Below, in pieces: positions 8,878 to 16,491 of a DNA stretch of 64,000 nt. The stretch comes from Yinghuangia seranimata (GTDB lineage: Bacteria; Actinomycetota; Actinomycetes; Streptomycetales; Streptomycetaceae): the NCBI RefSeq assembly GCF_029953285.1, contig NZ_JASAOI010000062.1, positions 1 to 64,000 of the forward strand, read 5' to 3'. A program made the translations under genes and the position numbers. The notes below the pieces were generated by a model. The model had not been told where the DNA came from, ran no database searches, and was given only the letters and a program-made list of their open reading frames with translations. How positions within the stretch are numbered: position 1 is the first letter of the stretch; each line of letters starts with the position of its first letter.

Positions 8878-9957
8878 ATGCAGGTGGCGGGTAACGCACC
8901 GCCCAGCGGAGCCGAGTTCGAAGCAGCAGTGCGGCGCGCGGATCGGCGCAGAGCGTGGCGGATGGCTCCGTGGGTGGTGCTGATCATCATCGGAACGGTG
9001 CAGGCGAACGTCACTCGGCACCCGCACTTGGGGACAACGGTCGCTTTCGTCTCGGGTTTTGCGCTGTTCTTCCACGCCATCGTCTGGTCGGCACGTCGAG
9101 GCCTGTCCACCGAGGCGATGACCGTGATCCGGACGTACCCATGGACGCCGGTCACCCTTGCGACAGGCACTGGGCCTGGTGCTCCTTATGACGACACCCG
9201 GCTGATCGCGCCGGACGGCGGCGTTCTCGTGCTCATTTCCTCGCCGTTGAAGAAGCCCGAGGCCGGCAGCATGGCGGTCTGGTTCGCAGGAGACCTGCGT
9301 GTGGGCGGCTACTACGTGGTGCCAGGACAGGGTCTACGGCCGCGCCGCATCCAGGCCCTCGCGCCGGCCTTTCTCGAGCCGTCGTCGCCTGAGACGGATC
9401 GCAGGGCCGTCGAGACCGGCCTCGCCGAGCCCGGCGACTTCGTCGCCGGTGCGCAGCGCACTGACGTGGAGTTCGACGTCGTTCCGTCGTCGCAGACACC
9501 GACCCCGTCGGCCATCGAGCTGCCCCGGGTCTACAGCGGGATCACCGCGCCCGCTCGGTTCGACGAACAGGGCCGCGTCCGGCTCCCCCGCGTCGAGCGC
9601 GATCGCCTCGGTCAGACAACCGGCTTTTTTCGCGTGTCCGTGTCCGGGTTCGAAACCTCATGTGGCGGGAACGCCTTCAAGATCGCCTGGTCCGAGCTCA
9701 CCCACGTCGTCCTACGCGACGGTCGGATCACCGGGGTGCACGGTGACGGTCCAGTGGTGCCCAGCTGGGATCCCATCAGCCTGCGCGCGCAGGGACAACT
9801 GCGCACTATCTGGCTGAGCGCTGAGGCGGAGCTCGGTTCGGTGCCCGGTGGGCTTCCCGCGGTGGCGGCGGCGTTGATCCACTATGCGCGTGAGTCCGGG
9901 GCCGGGACTCGGGTGCTGTTGGGTGTCGACCCGGCGTATGTCACCTCGCGCGGATGA
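8878..9957 (+). CDS. Uncharacterised membrane protein of the WXG cassette
   Basis: The 359-residue protein has two adjacent transmembrane helices near the N-terminus (about residues 30-47 and 53-72), then about 280 residues of soluble, beta-rich domain containing a Pro/Ser-rich linker near 200-215. I do not recognise the family. The start ATG 8878 has GGGGAGGAG five bases upstream. Position suggests it works with the two preceding gene products at the membrane. The soluble part also contains a single Cys and no obvious catalytic motif. Confidence 0.5.
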   Translation: MQVAGNAPPSGAEFEAAVRRADRRRAWRMAPWVVLIIIGTVQANVTRHPHLGTTVAFVSGFALFFHAIVWSARRGLSTEAMTVIRTYPWTPVTLATGTGPGAPYDDTRLIAPDGGVLVLISSPLKKPEAGSMAVWFAGDLRVGGYYVVPGQGLRPRRIQALAPAFLEPSSPETDRRAVETGLAEPGDFVAGAQRTDVEFDVVPSSQTPTPSAIELPRVYSGITAPARFDEQGRVRLPRVERDRLGQTTGFFRVSVSGFETSCGGNAFKIAWSELTHVVLRDGRITGVHGDGPVVPSWDPISLRAQGQLRTIWLSAEAELGSVPGGLPAVAAALIHYARESGAGTRVLLGVDPAYVTSRG

Positions 9958-9978
9958 TCCTTGACATTGCTAAGGATC
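9956..9978. promoter_or_regulatory. Palindromic operator upstream of SDR/kinase operon
   Basis: Inverted repeat GATCCTT (9956-9962) and AAGGATC (9972-9978) with a 9-base spacer. It overlaps the preceding stop codon and directly abuts the -35 element, a typical repressor site position. No regulator gene is adjacent. Confidence 0.5.
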
Positions 9979-10007
9979 TGGACAGGGCCCGTCGGCGCAC
10001 CTAGCAT
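9979..10007 (+). promoter_or_regulatory. Sigma-70-type promoter for SDR/kinase operon
   Basis: -35 TGGACA (9979-9984), 17-base spacer, -10 TAGCAT (10002-10007). The start codon follows about 40 bases downstream. Confidence 0.6.
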
Positions 10008-10049
10008 CGACCGACCTTCGGGCCCGGCGAACGCGAGGCGGCGCATTTC

Positions 10050-10895
10050 ATGACACCGACACCTGAGCACACGTCACCCTCCGTCGAAGGCAAGGCGGTT
10101 CTCGTCACCGGCGGGTCTCGCGGGATCGGGCTCGCGATCGCGGAGGCGTTCGTCAGGGCCGGGGCCGACGTGTGTGTGACCGCGCGTAAGCAGAACGAGC
10201 TCGACGAGGCGTTGGGGCACCTGGCGAAGGTTGGAGGCGGGCGGGCGGTCGCCTATGCCGGGTCGGTCGGGGAGCCGGAGCAGGTCGAGGCGGCGGTCGC
10301 GTATGCGATGGCCGAGTTCGGGCGGGTCGACGTGTTGGTGAACAACGCGGCGACGAACCCGGCGTTCGGCCCGTTGATGGACGTGTCGATCGGTGCGTGG
10401 CGGAAAACGTTCCAGGTCAATCTGGAGGGCCCGCTGCTGTTCGCGCAGGCGTGCTGGCGCGCGTGGATGCGGGAGCATGGTGGCGTGATCCTCAACATCA
10501 GTACCGAGGGGACGTACGGCGTCGCGCCGATGATCGGGGCGTACGAGGCCGGCAAGGCGGCCCTCGCGCACCTCACACGCCAGCTGGCCGGCGAGCTCGC
10601 GCCGGGCGTACGGGTCAACTCGATCTCGCCGGGGCTGGTGAAGACACAGATGGCGCGGGCGATTTGGGAGCCCGACGAGGCGCGGGCCGCGTCCGGGATC
10701 CCGCTCGGGCGGATCGGGATGCCGGACGACATCGGGGCCGCCGCGCTGTGGCTGGCGTCCGACGCGGCGCAGTGGATCACCGGCGCCGACCTGATCGTGG
10801 ACGGCGGTTCGCGGGTCCGCGCCGCCGCGACCGGCACCGGCGGCGCGTCGGACAAGGGCGGCATCGTCGCGAACCTGCGCGAGGCCGGCCGGTGA
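10050..10895 (+). CDS. Short-chain dehydrogenase/reductase (SDR)
   Basis: The 281-residue classical SDR has the nucleotide-binding TGGSRGIG near residue 20, NNAAT, the catalytic Ser in NIST, and Tyr-x3-Lys in YEAGK. The C-terminal DGGSR segment is typical of FabG-like oxidoreductases, followed by a 30-residue Gly-rich tail. It probably reduces or oxidises a hydroxyacyl/ketoacyl substrate with NAD(P)H. The gene overlaps the downstream kinase-fold gene by four bases (GTGA), so the two are translationally coupled. SDR plus this kinase type is a recurrent pair in actinobacterial acyl-CoA metabolism. Confidence 0.88.
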   Translation: MTPTPEHTSPSVEGKAVLVTGGSRGIGLAIAEAFVRAGADVCVTARKQNELDEALGHLAKVGGGRAVAYAGSVGEPEQVEAAVAYAMAEFGRVDVLVNNAATNPAFGPLMDVSIGAWRKTFQVNLEGPLLFAQACWRAWMREHGGVILNISTEGTYGVAPMIGAYEAGKAALAHLTRQLAGELAPGVRVNSISPGLVKTQMARAIWEPDEARAASGIPLGRIGMPDDIGAAALWLASDAAQWITGADLIVDGGSRVRAAATGTGGASDKGGIVANLREAGR

Positions 10896-11884
10896 GCCCG
10901 CTCGTCGACGAGGCCGCGCTCGCCGCGTGGTTGGACGAGCGCGGCCTGGCCCCCGGGGCCCCGCTCGCCGTCGAGCCGTTGTCCGGGGGCAAGTCGAACG
11001 CGATGTTCACCGTCCGGCGCGGCGGTCAGGCGTGGGTACTGCGCCGCCCGGCCGGGGTCGCGATCGACCGCGCCGAGGACGGCCTGCGCCGCGAGTTCCG
11101 CATCCTCGACGCGCTGAACGCCACGGACGTCCCGCACCCCCGCGCGGTCGCGCTGTGCGACGAACGCACCGTCCTCGGCTCGGTGTTCTATCTGATGGAA
11201 CGCGTCGACGGCGCCGCCCCGCTGCCGAACGCGCTCCCGGAGCCGCTCGCGGACGAGGCGGGCCGCCGCGCGATCGGGCTGGCCATGGTGGACGCGTTGG
11301 CCGACCTGCACGCCGTCGACCCGTACGCCGTCGGCCTCGGCGACCTCGGCCGCCCCGAGGGCTTCCACGAACGCCAGGTCGGCCGCTGGTTGAAGCAACT
11401 GCACGGCTACCCCGACCCGCACGCGCTCACGGGCATCGAGCGCGTCGCGGAGTGGCTGGCGACGCGTCTGCCACCGGACTTCACCCCCGTACTGATGCAC
11501 GGGGACTACCACTTCGGCAACGTGCTCGTCGCCCCCGATGAGCCGGCGCGGGTCACGGCGATCGTCGACTGGGAGACGGCGACGCTCGGCGACCCGCTGC
11601 TCGACCTCGCGGGGTTCCTGCGCATCTGGTTCGAGACGGGCCCGCACGAGGGCACGTCGTGGGACGAGATGGCCGAGCGGTACGCCCGGCGCAGCGGCCG
11701 CGACCTGCCGGACCTGACGTACTACGTCACGCTGTCCCGCTTCCGCCTCGCGGTGCTGTTGGAGGGCATCCACCAGCGCTCGCTCTCCGATCCGAACCGC
11801 GAGCCCCAACGGGAACTCGGCGACTACGCACGCCGGTTGGTCGCCGACGCCGTGACCGCGCTGGACGACGGCTCGGCGGGCTAG
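10892..11884 (+). CDS. Aminoglycoside-phosphotransferase-fold kinase (ACAD10/11-like)
   Basis: The 330-residue protein has the APH/choline-kinase catalytic motifs: a Brenner box HGDYHFGN (His203, Asp205, Asn210) and the metal-binding IVDWE about 20 residues later. It matches the subgroup fused to or encoded beside acyl-CoA dehydrogenases (ACAD10/11), where 4-hydroxyacyl-CoA phosphorylation has been described. Antibiotic resistance is therefore the less likely role. GTG 10892 overlaps the SDR stop and gives a full-length domain. The stop lies 4 bases from the end of the convergent gene on the other strand. Confidence 0.82.
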   Translation: MSPLVDEAALAAWLDERGLAPGAPLAVEPLSGGKSNAMFTVRRGGQAWVLRRPAGVAIDRAEDGLRREFRILDALNATDVPHPRAVALCDERTVLGSVFYLMERVDGAAPLPNALPEPLADEAGRRAIGLAMVDALADLHAVDPYAVGLGDLGRPEGFHERQVGRWLKQLHGYPDPHALTGIERVAEWLATRLPPDFTPVLMHGDYHFGNVLVAPDEPARVTAIVDWETATLGDPLLDLAGFLRIWFETGPHEGTSWDEMAERYARRSGRDLPDLTYYVTLSRFRLAVLLEGIHQRSLSDPNREPQRELGDYARRLVADAVTALDDGSAG

Positions 11885-11888
11885 CGCG

Positions 11889-12899
11889 CTACCTGGGCGT
11901 ACTGGTGTGCGGTGAGGCGGTCCTGGCCGCCCCCGTCGGTCCGCCGGAGTGCGACGGAGGCGCGGCGGGACGGGTCTGCTTGCCCGTCGGCTTCGGGCTC
12001 GCGGGCAACCCGAGCTCGGTCCACGGGTTGCCGCAGGGCAGTTCGGCCAGGTCGGACATCCGCAGCGCGGACGGCGGGTTCTCCCGCTCGGTCATTCCCG
12101 CGGCGCTGTGGCAGTAGTCGGGGTCGGAGAGCCGGTCGGAGTGCGGCTCCTCCGCGGCGACGGCGCCGCCCAGCGGCGCACCCGACGCGTTGAACGCCTG
12201 CAGGGTCACCTTCTGCCGGCCCGACGCCGGGATCAGCGCCGTGAAGAACGAGATCTCGCTCGACGTGGCCGTCCGGACCGCCGGGACCACGACGGGCTCC
12301 GCGCCCGACTCCAGACTGACGCGAACGGTCGCCGCGTCGCGCGGGGCGATGCCGAAGACGCCGAACTCGTGCTCCTTGCCGTCCGCTTCGACGAACGGCT
12401 CGGTGGCCTGCCACTGCACCTGCTGCATGCCCACCTCCTGGTCGAAGCACACGCCGACCGCGTGGAGCAGGTAGTTGCGCGAGACGATGCAGGGGGCTCC
12501 GCCCTTGGTGCCCGCCCCCACCGATCCGGCGGCCCAGTCGACGTCCTTGTAGCGGCCGGACCCGATCGCGTACACCGGTGCGCCGGGCACCCTTTCGTAC
12601 CCCGGGAGCGCCGAACCCGCCGGGATACGCGGCACGTTCAGGGCATCGGGCGACGCGTTCGCAGCGGACGGCACCCCGGCCGTGTTCGCCTCGCCGGCAC
12701 CGCCCCCGTCACCCAGGCTCAGCGGCACCGCGATCGCCAGCGCCGCCACCGCCGCGACCCCGCCGGTCGCCATCGCGACGCGCCGCCTGCGCCGTGCCCT
12801 CGCCCCGGTGGCGATCCGGCGGTACGGGTCTTCGTGGGGCGCGTACTCGTCGGGAAGGCCGCCCACGGCGTCCTTCAGAAGGTCCGGAAAACCGGTCAT
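11889..12899 (-). CDS. Single-pass membrane protein, probable partner of the ECF sigma factor
   Basis: The 336-residue protein has about 45 cytoplasmic residues with a cluster of Arg (residues 33-40), one transmembrane helix (about 41-62), and a long outside domain with Cys residues and a Pro/Ser/Thr-rich tail. This N-in topology downstream of a SigE-type sigma gene is that of an anti-sigma-like regulator, although the cytoplasmic part has no recognisable zinc-binding anti-sigma motif. It lies 85 bases after the sigma gene on the same strand. Confidence 0.6.
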   Translation of the reverse strand: MTGFPDLLKDAVGGLPDEYAPHEDPYRRIATGARARRRRRVAMATGGVAAVAALAIAVPLSLGDGGGAGEANTAGVPSAANASPDALNVPRIPAGSALPGYERVPGAPVYAIGSGRYKDVDWAAGSVGAGTKGGAPCIVSRNYLLHAVGVCFDQEVGMQQVQWQATEPFVEADGKEHEFGVFGIAPRDAATVRVSLESGAEPVVVPAVRTATSSEISFFTALIPASGRQKVTLQAFNASGAPLGGAVAAEEPHSDRLSDPDYCHSAAGMTERENPPSALRMSDLAELPCGNPWTELGLPASPKPTGKQTRPAAPPSHSGGPTGAARTASPHTSTPR

Positions 12900-12984
12900 G
12901 CGTCAGCTCTCCTCGTGGCAAACGTGACAAACGTGACAAAGAAGTACCTGGGATGCGGGTGCAGGGCGCGCCGGAGCCCCGTGG

Positions 12985-13545
12985 TCAGTTCGCGAACGCC
13001 GACCCGTGCGCGCGGGCGCCGCGCGGCGCCGGGCCGTCCTCCGCCTCGGCGCGGGCGAACGCCGGCAGCTTGCGCAGCCGGGCGAGGCCGCGCGAGGCCT
13101 GGGACTTCACGGTTCCGGCCGAGCAGCCCATGAGTTCGGCGACCTGCTGTTCGGACAGGTCCTCGACGTACCGCAGCAGCACGACGATCCGCTGCTTGTA
13201 AGGCAGTTGCGCGACGGCGCGGCGCAGCAGGTCGCGGTCGGCGGTCGCCGCGGCGGGGCCCTCGACCGCGTCGCGCGGCCGGTCGGCGATGTACGCGACG
13301 GCGGTCTCGCCCCACCATTTGCGGCGGCGCCAGGACATCGCGACGTTGACGAGCGTGCGGCGCGCGTACGCGTCGGGGTGTTCGAGCCGGACGCGCGGCC
13401 ACACCCGCCACATCCGTATCAGCGCCTCCTGGACCAGGTCCTCGGCGCGGGCCTCGTCGAGCGCGAGCGTGCGGGCGAGCCGCATCAGCGGTGTCCAGCG
13501 GGCGCGCGCGAACTCGGCGAAGTCCTCCTCCTCGGTGGCATTCAT
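12985..13545 (-). CDS. SigE-family ECF RNA polymerase sigma factor
   Basis: The 186-residue protein has the sigma region 2 segment (about 10-75, with the ARAEDLVQEALIRMW core) and the region 4 helix-turn-helix (about 115-165, with LSEQQVAELMGCSAGTVKSQ). It belongs to the SigE-like subgroup abundant in actinomycetes. ATG 13545 begins the typical acidic N-terminus EEEDFAEF; the longer frame upstream lacks similarity. It probably responds to a cell-envelope signal through the membrane protein encoded next to it. Confidence 0.88.
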   Translation of the reverse strand: MNATEEEDFAEFARARWTPLMRLARTLALDEARAEDLVQEALIRMWRVWPRVRLEHPDAYARRTLVNVAMSWRRRKWWGETAVAYIADRPRDAVEGPAAATADRDLLRRAVAQLPYKQRIVVLLRYVEDLSEQQVAELMGCSAGTVKSQASRGLARLRKLPAFARAEAEDGPAPRGARAHGSAFAN

Positions 13546-13672
13546 GCCGTGCGTTCGTCCCCTCTCGTTCCGGGCGGTGCCGGCCGTCCGACGCGCTGCG
13601 GCGGATTCCGGCGCGGCCACCCTTCAAACGCAGCGGGGCACAGGAGAGGTTGAGAGGTGTTTTCCGGCCCGG

Positions 13673-14986
13673 TCAGCCGAGGAGCAGGTCGCGCTCCATG
13701 GCCTTGAGCAGCGGGGCGAGTTCGGCGTCCACCGCCGCCCACTCGGCGTCGGAGATCCGCAGCGAGCCGGGTTCGGCGGGCGTCTCGAGCAGCAGGCGGC
13801 GGCGCAGGTAGGTCGGCGGGTGGGAGGAGTCGACGGACGCGCCGGAGCGTTCGTCGAGGAGCCGCAGGCGCTCGCGCTCGTGGTCGGGCACGGCGTCGGC
13901 GTAGGCGCGCAGTTCGTCCCAGAGGTCGACCTTGCCCCGGCGGGCGGCCTGGCGCGAGACGAAGTTGTCGACGACTCCGACGAGGACCAACGTGTCCGTG
14001 AGCCTGGCGGTCGCGTCGGTGCCCGCGGCCTTGGCCGCGAGGCGGTCGGCGAGGTACTCGGCGCGCGGCTTGGTGGCGAACCACACGCGCTCGTGGAGTC
14101 GGCGCAGGCCGAGGAACGTCAGGTAGAACGGCAGGAGCATGACCGGGACGAGGAAGGCGGCCACCTGCATCACGAAGCCGACCTCGTCACCGCCACCGCC
14201 GCCGGTACCCCGCCATCCGCGCGGGTTGAGCAGGACCGCCCACTCGTCGAGGCTGCTCTGCGCGCTGGCCGCAAGCACGGTGTTCGTGCTGTCGCCGTTG
14301 ACCTGGTGGGCGAGTTCGCGGCCGAGGAGCGCGACGCGCTGGTCGCCGGACAGGACGGTCCACAGCGGCACGCCGAGGATCATCACCTGCCTCTGCCGCA
14401 GGCCGCTGCGCGCGGTGCTCGCGTTGACGCGGGCGTTGAACGCGACCGCGTCCGGTGCCTGTGCGCCGACCGCGTCGGCGACCTTGTCGAGGACGCCGAA
14501 GAGTGCCGGGAGCTGCGCCCTGCGCAACCAGCCGCGTCCGCGCGGCGCCCGACCGACGCGGGGCCGCACCACCATGGCGATGACGAGACCGAGGGCACCG
14601 AGGAACCAGGCCACCGGGTTGCCGGGCGTGGTGGCGACCCAGGTCACGACACCGGCCACCATCAGCACGAAGGGTATGTGAACGGCGACGCTGAACACCG
14701 CGACCGCACGCCGTGTCCGGGCGTGCGGGCGCGGGTCGGCGCCCGCCTTGAGCTCTTCGAAGAGGGCCAGCGCGCGGGCGCTGTTGGCCTGTGCCTCGCG
14801 GGCCAGCCGGTCGCGGGCGCGGTCGGACAGTTCGGCGTCGGCGTCGGCCGGGGAGGGGTCGGCGCCGTGCCCGCAGCTGCGGCACCACGCCACGAACGCC
14901 GCGTCGAAGTCGCCGGTCCACCCGCAGTCGGGCTTCGGGCAGGTGTAGGAGCGCGGAGGCGCGGCAGGCGCGGGTGTCGTCGGCAC
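13673..14986 (-). CDS. M48-like membrane protein with degenerate zinc site
   Basis: The 437-residue protein starts with a zinc-ribbon-like pair (Cys16/Cys21 and Cys35/Cys38). Two transmembrane helices follow (about 95-140), then an M48-type peptidase-like domain and another hydrophobic pair (about 270-295). The usual HExxH reads Arg223-Glu-Leu-Ala-His227, so the first metal-binding His is replaced by Arg (codon CGC at 14318-14320). The second-site motif Glu310-x3-Asp314 is intact. It may be an inactive homologue, or use another ligand. GTG 14986 has no ribosome-binding site, and a -10-like CACACT lies just upstream, so the mRNA may be leaderless. Confidence 0.65.
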   Translation of the reverse strand: MPTTPAPAAPPRSYTCPKPDCGWTGDFDAAFVAWCRSCGHGADPSPADADAELSDRARDRLAREAQANSARALALFEELKAGADPRPHARTRRAVAVFSVAVHIPFVLMVAGVVTWVATTPGNPVAWFLGALGLVIAMVVRPRVGRAPRGRGWLRRAQLPALFGVLDKVADAVGAQAPDAVAFNARVNASTARSGLRQRQVMILGVPLWTVLSGDQRVALLGRELAHQVNGDSTNTVLAASAQSSLDEWAVLLNPRGWRGTGGGGGDEVGFVMQVAAFLVPVMLLPFYLTFLGLRRLHERVWFATKPRAEYLADRLAAKAAGTDATARLTDTLVLVGVVDNFVSRQAARRGKVDLWDELRAYADAVPDHERERLRLLDERSGASVDSSHPPTYLRRRLLLETPAEPGSLRISDAEWAAVDAELAPLLKAMERDLLLG

Positions 14987-15053
14987 CGCGACAGTGTGGG
15001 GTAACCGTCATGTTGGCGCAAGACGGATTCGGTGCCTGGGCGGAATCAGCCGC

Positions 15054-15521
15054 CTATCCCGCCTTCGGCTCCTCGCGCAGCGGCTTCGGCAGGTAGAGCG
15101 CCCCCGAGCCGAAGCGGGCCGCGGTGTCGTTCGGGTTGGAGATGGCGCAGCGCTGGAGGGAGAGGCAGCCGCAGCCGATGCACGAGTCGAGGCCGTCTCG
15201 GAGCGTGGTCAGCGCGGCGATCTCCGCGTCGAGCCGGGCCCGCCAGCCGCGTGAGATGCGCGCCCAGTCGGCCTTGGTGGGGGTACGGCCCGACGGCAGG
15301 GTCTCCAGCGCGTCGCGGATCTCGTCGAGGGACAGGCCCACGTGCCGGGCCGCGCGGATGAAGGCGAGGCGGCGCAGCACGTGCCGCTCGTAGCGGCGCT
15401 GCCCGCCGCTGGTCCGCTGGGCCGCGACCAGGCCCTCCCGCTCGTAGAAGCGCAGCGCGGACGCCGCGTAGCCGCTGCGTGTGGCGACCTCGGAGACCGT
15501 CAGCAGGTCGGTGTCCTTCAT
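15054..15521 (-). CDS. soxR: Redox-sensing MerR-family activator SoxR
   Basis: The 155-residue protein has the MerR helix-turn-helix (about 8-50), a dimerisation helix, and the SoxR [2Fe-2S] ligands Cys114, Cys117, Cys119 and Cys125 (C-x2-C-x-C-x5-C). In streptomycetes SoxR senses redox-cycling metabolites and activates a small set of oxidoreductase and export genes rather than a general superoxide response. It is divergent from an SDR gene, and the spacer holds a near-consensus SoxR box. ATG 15521 starts the conserved domain. Confidence 0.93.
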   Translation of the reverse strand: MKDTDLLTVSEVATRSGYAASALRFYEREGLVAAQRTSGGQRRYERHVLRRLAFIRAARHVGLSLDEIRDALETLPSGRTPTKADWARISRGWRARLDAEIAALTTLRDGLDSCIGCGCLSLQRCAISNPNDTAARFGSGALYLPKPLREEPKAG

Positions 15522-15557
15522 GGTCGCGGCCCCTTTCCCCGCCTCGAGCGGAAAGCT

Positions 15558-15590
15558 TGACCTCAAGTCAACTTTAAGTTGCAGCATAGG
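15558..15590 (+). promoter_or_regulatory. SoxR box within a long-spacer promoter
   Basis: The 18 bases at 15562-15579 match the classical SoxR dyad CCTCAAGT-N2-ACTTGAGG at 15 of 18 positions. A -35 TTGACC (15558-15563) is followed after about 20 bases by a weak -10 around 15584-15590, the over-long spacing expected for MerR-family activation. It faces the SDR gene. Confidence 0.75.
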
Positions 15591-15661
15591 CGGTAGTGAA
15601 GGACTTTGACGACCCATCACAGCTCAAGGTCCCAGATTTTCAGGAAACGAGGATGATCCCG

Positions 15662-16363
15662 ATGCCCGTCGCCCTCATCACCGGCGCGTCCCGCGGACTC
15701 GGACTGTCGCTCGCGCACGGCCTCGCCCAGCGCGGCTGGACGCTCGTCGTGACGGCCCGCGGCGAGGACGAGCTCGCCTGGGCGGCCGAGGACCTGCGCA
15801 CCGACGGGGCCGAGGTCACCGCCCTCCCCGGCGACGTCGCCGACGCCGCGCACCGCCGCGAGCTGGCCGCCGCGGTCACCCGGGCAGGCGGGCTCGACCT
15901 GCTGGTCAACAACGCGGGCACGCTCGGCGTCAGCCCGCTGCCGCCGCTCGCCGAGTACCCGCCGGCCGCGCTCGAGGAGGTCTTCCGGATCAACACGGTC
16001 GCCCCGCTCGCGCTCGTCCAGCTGCTGCTGCCGACGCTCGCCGCGTCCGGCGGCACGGTCGTGAACGTGACGTCGGACGCCTCCGTCGAGTCGTACGAGG
16101 GCTGGGGCGGCTACGGCGCCTCCAAGGCCGCCCTGGACCACGTCACCGGGACGCTCGCCGCCGAGAACCCGGGCATCCGCTTCTACGCCGTCGACCCGGG
16201 CGACATGCGCACGGCGATGCACCAGGAGGCCTTCCCGGGCGAGGACATCTCCGACCGCCCGGAGCCGGGCACCGTCGTGCCGGCGCTGCTGGAACTGCTC
16301 GACCGGCAGCCGGTCAGCGGCAGGTACCGGGCCTCGGACTTCGCCGTGAAGACCGCCGTATGA
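15662..16363 (+). CDS. SoxR-controlled short-chain dehydrogenase
   Basis: The 233-residue SDR has TGASRGLG, NNAG and the catalytic Tyr-x3-Lys (YGASK). Its position under a SoxR box suggests it reduces a quinone-like or other redox-active compound, but this is inference. ATG 15662 is chosen because GAGG at 15649-15652 lies 9 bases upstream. ATG 15653 would touch that site and is less likely. The stop overlaps an ATG (ATGA) of an in-frame extension of the next gene. Confidence 0.85.
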   Translation: MPVALITGASRGLGLSLAHGLAQRGWTLVVTARGEDELAWAAEDLRTDGAEVTALPGDVADAAHRRELAAAVTRAGGLDLLVNNAGTLGVSPLPPLAEYPPAALEEVFRINTVAPLALVQLLLPTLAASGGTVVNVTSDASVESYEGWGGYGASKAALDHVTGTLAAENPGIRFYAVDPGDMRTAMHQEAFPGEDISDRPEPGTVVPALLELLDRQPVSGRYRASDFAVKTAV

Positions 16364-16491
16364 CCCCTGTGACCCCTGTGACCCCTATGACCCGGACGAC
16401 ACCGAAGCCGCCGCGGCCGGCCACGCCGCCCTCCCCTCCCCCGCCCGACGCCCGCACCGCTCGACCTTTCGCCTCGACACGAGGAGACCCC

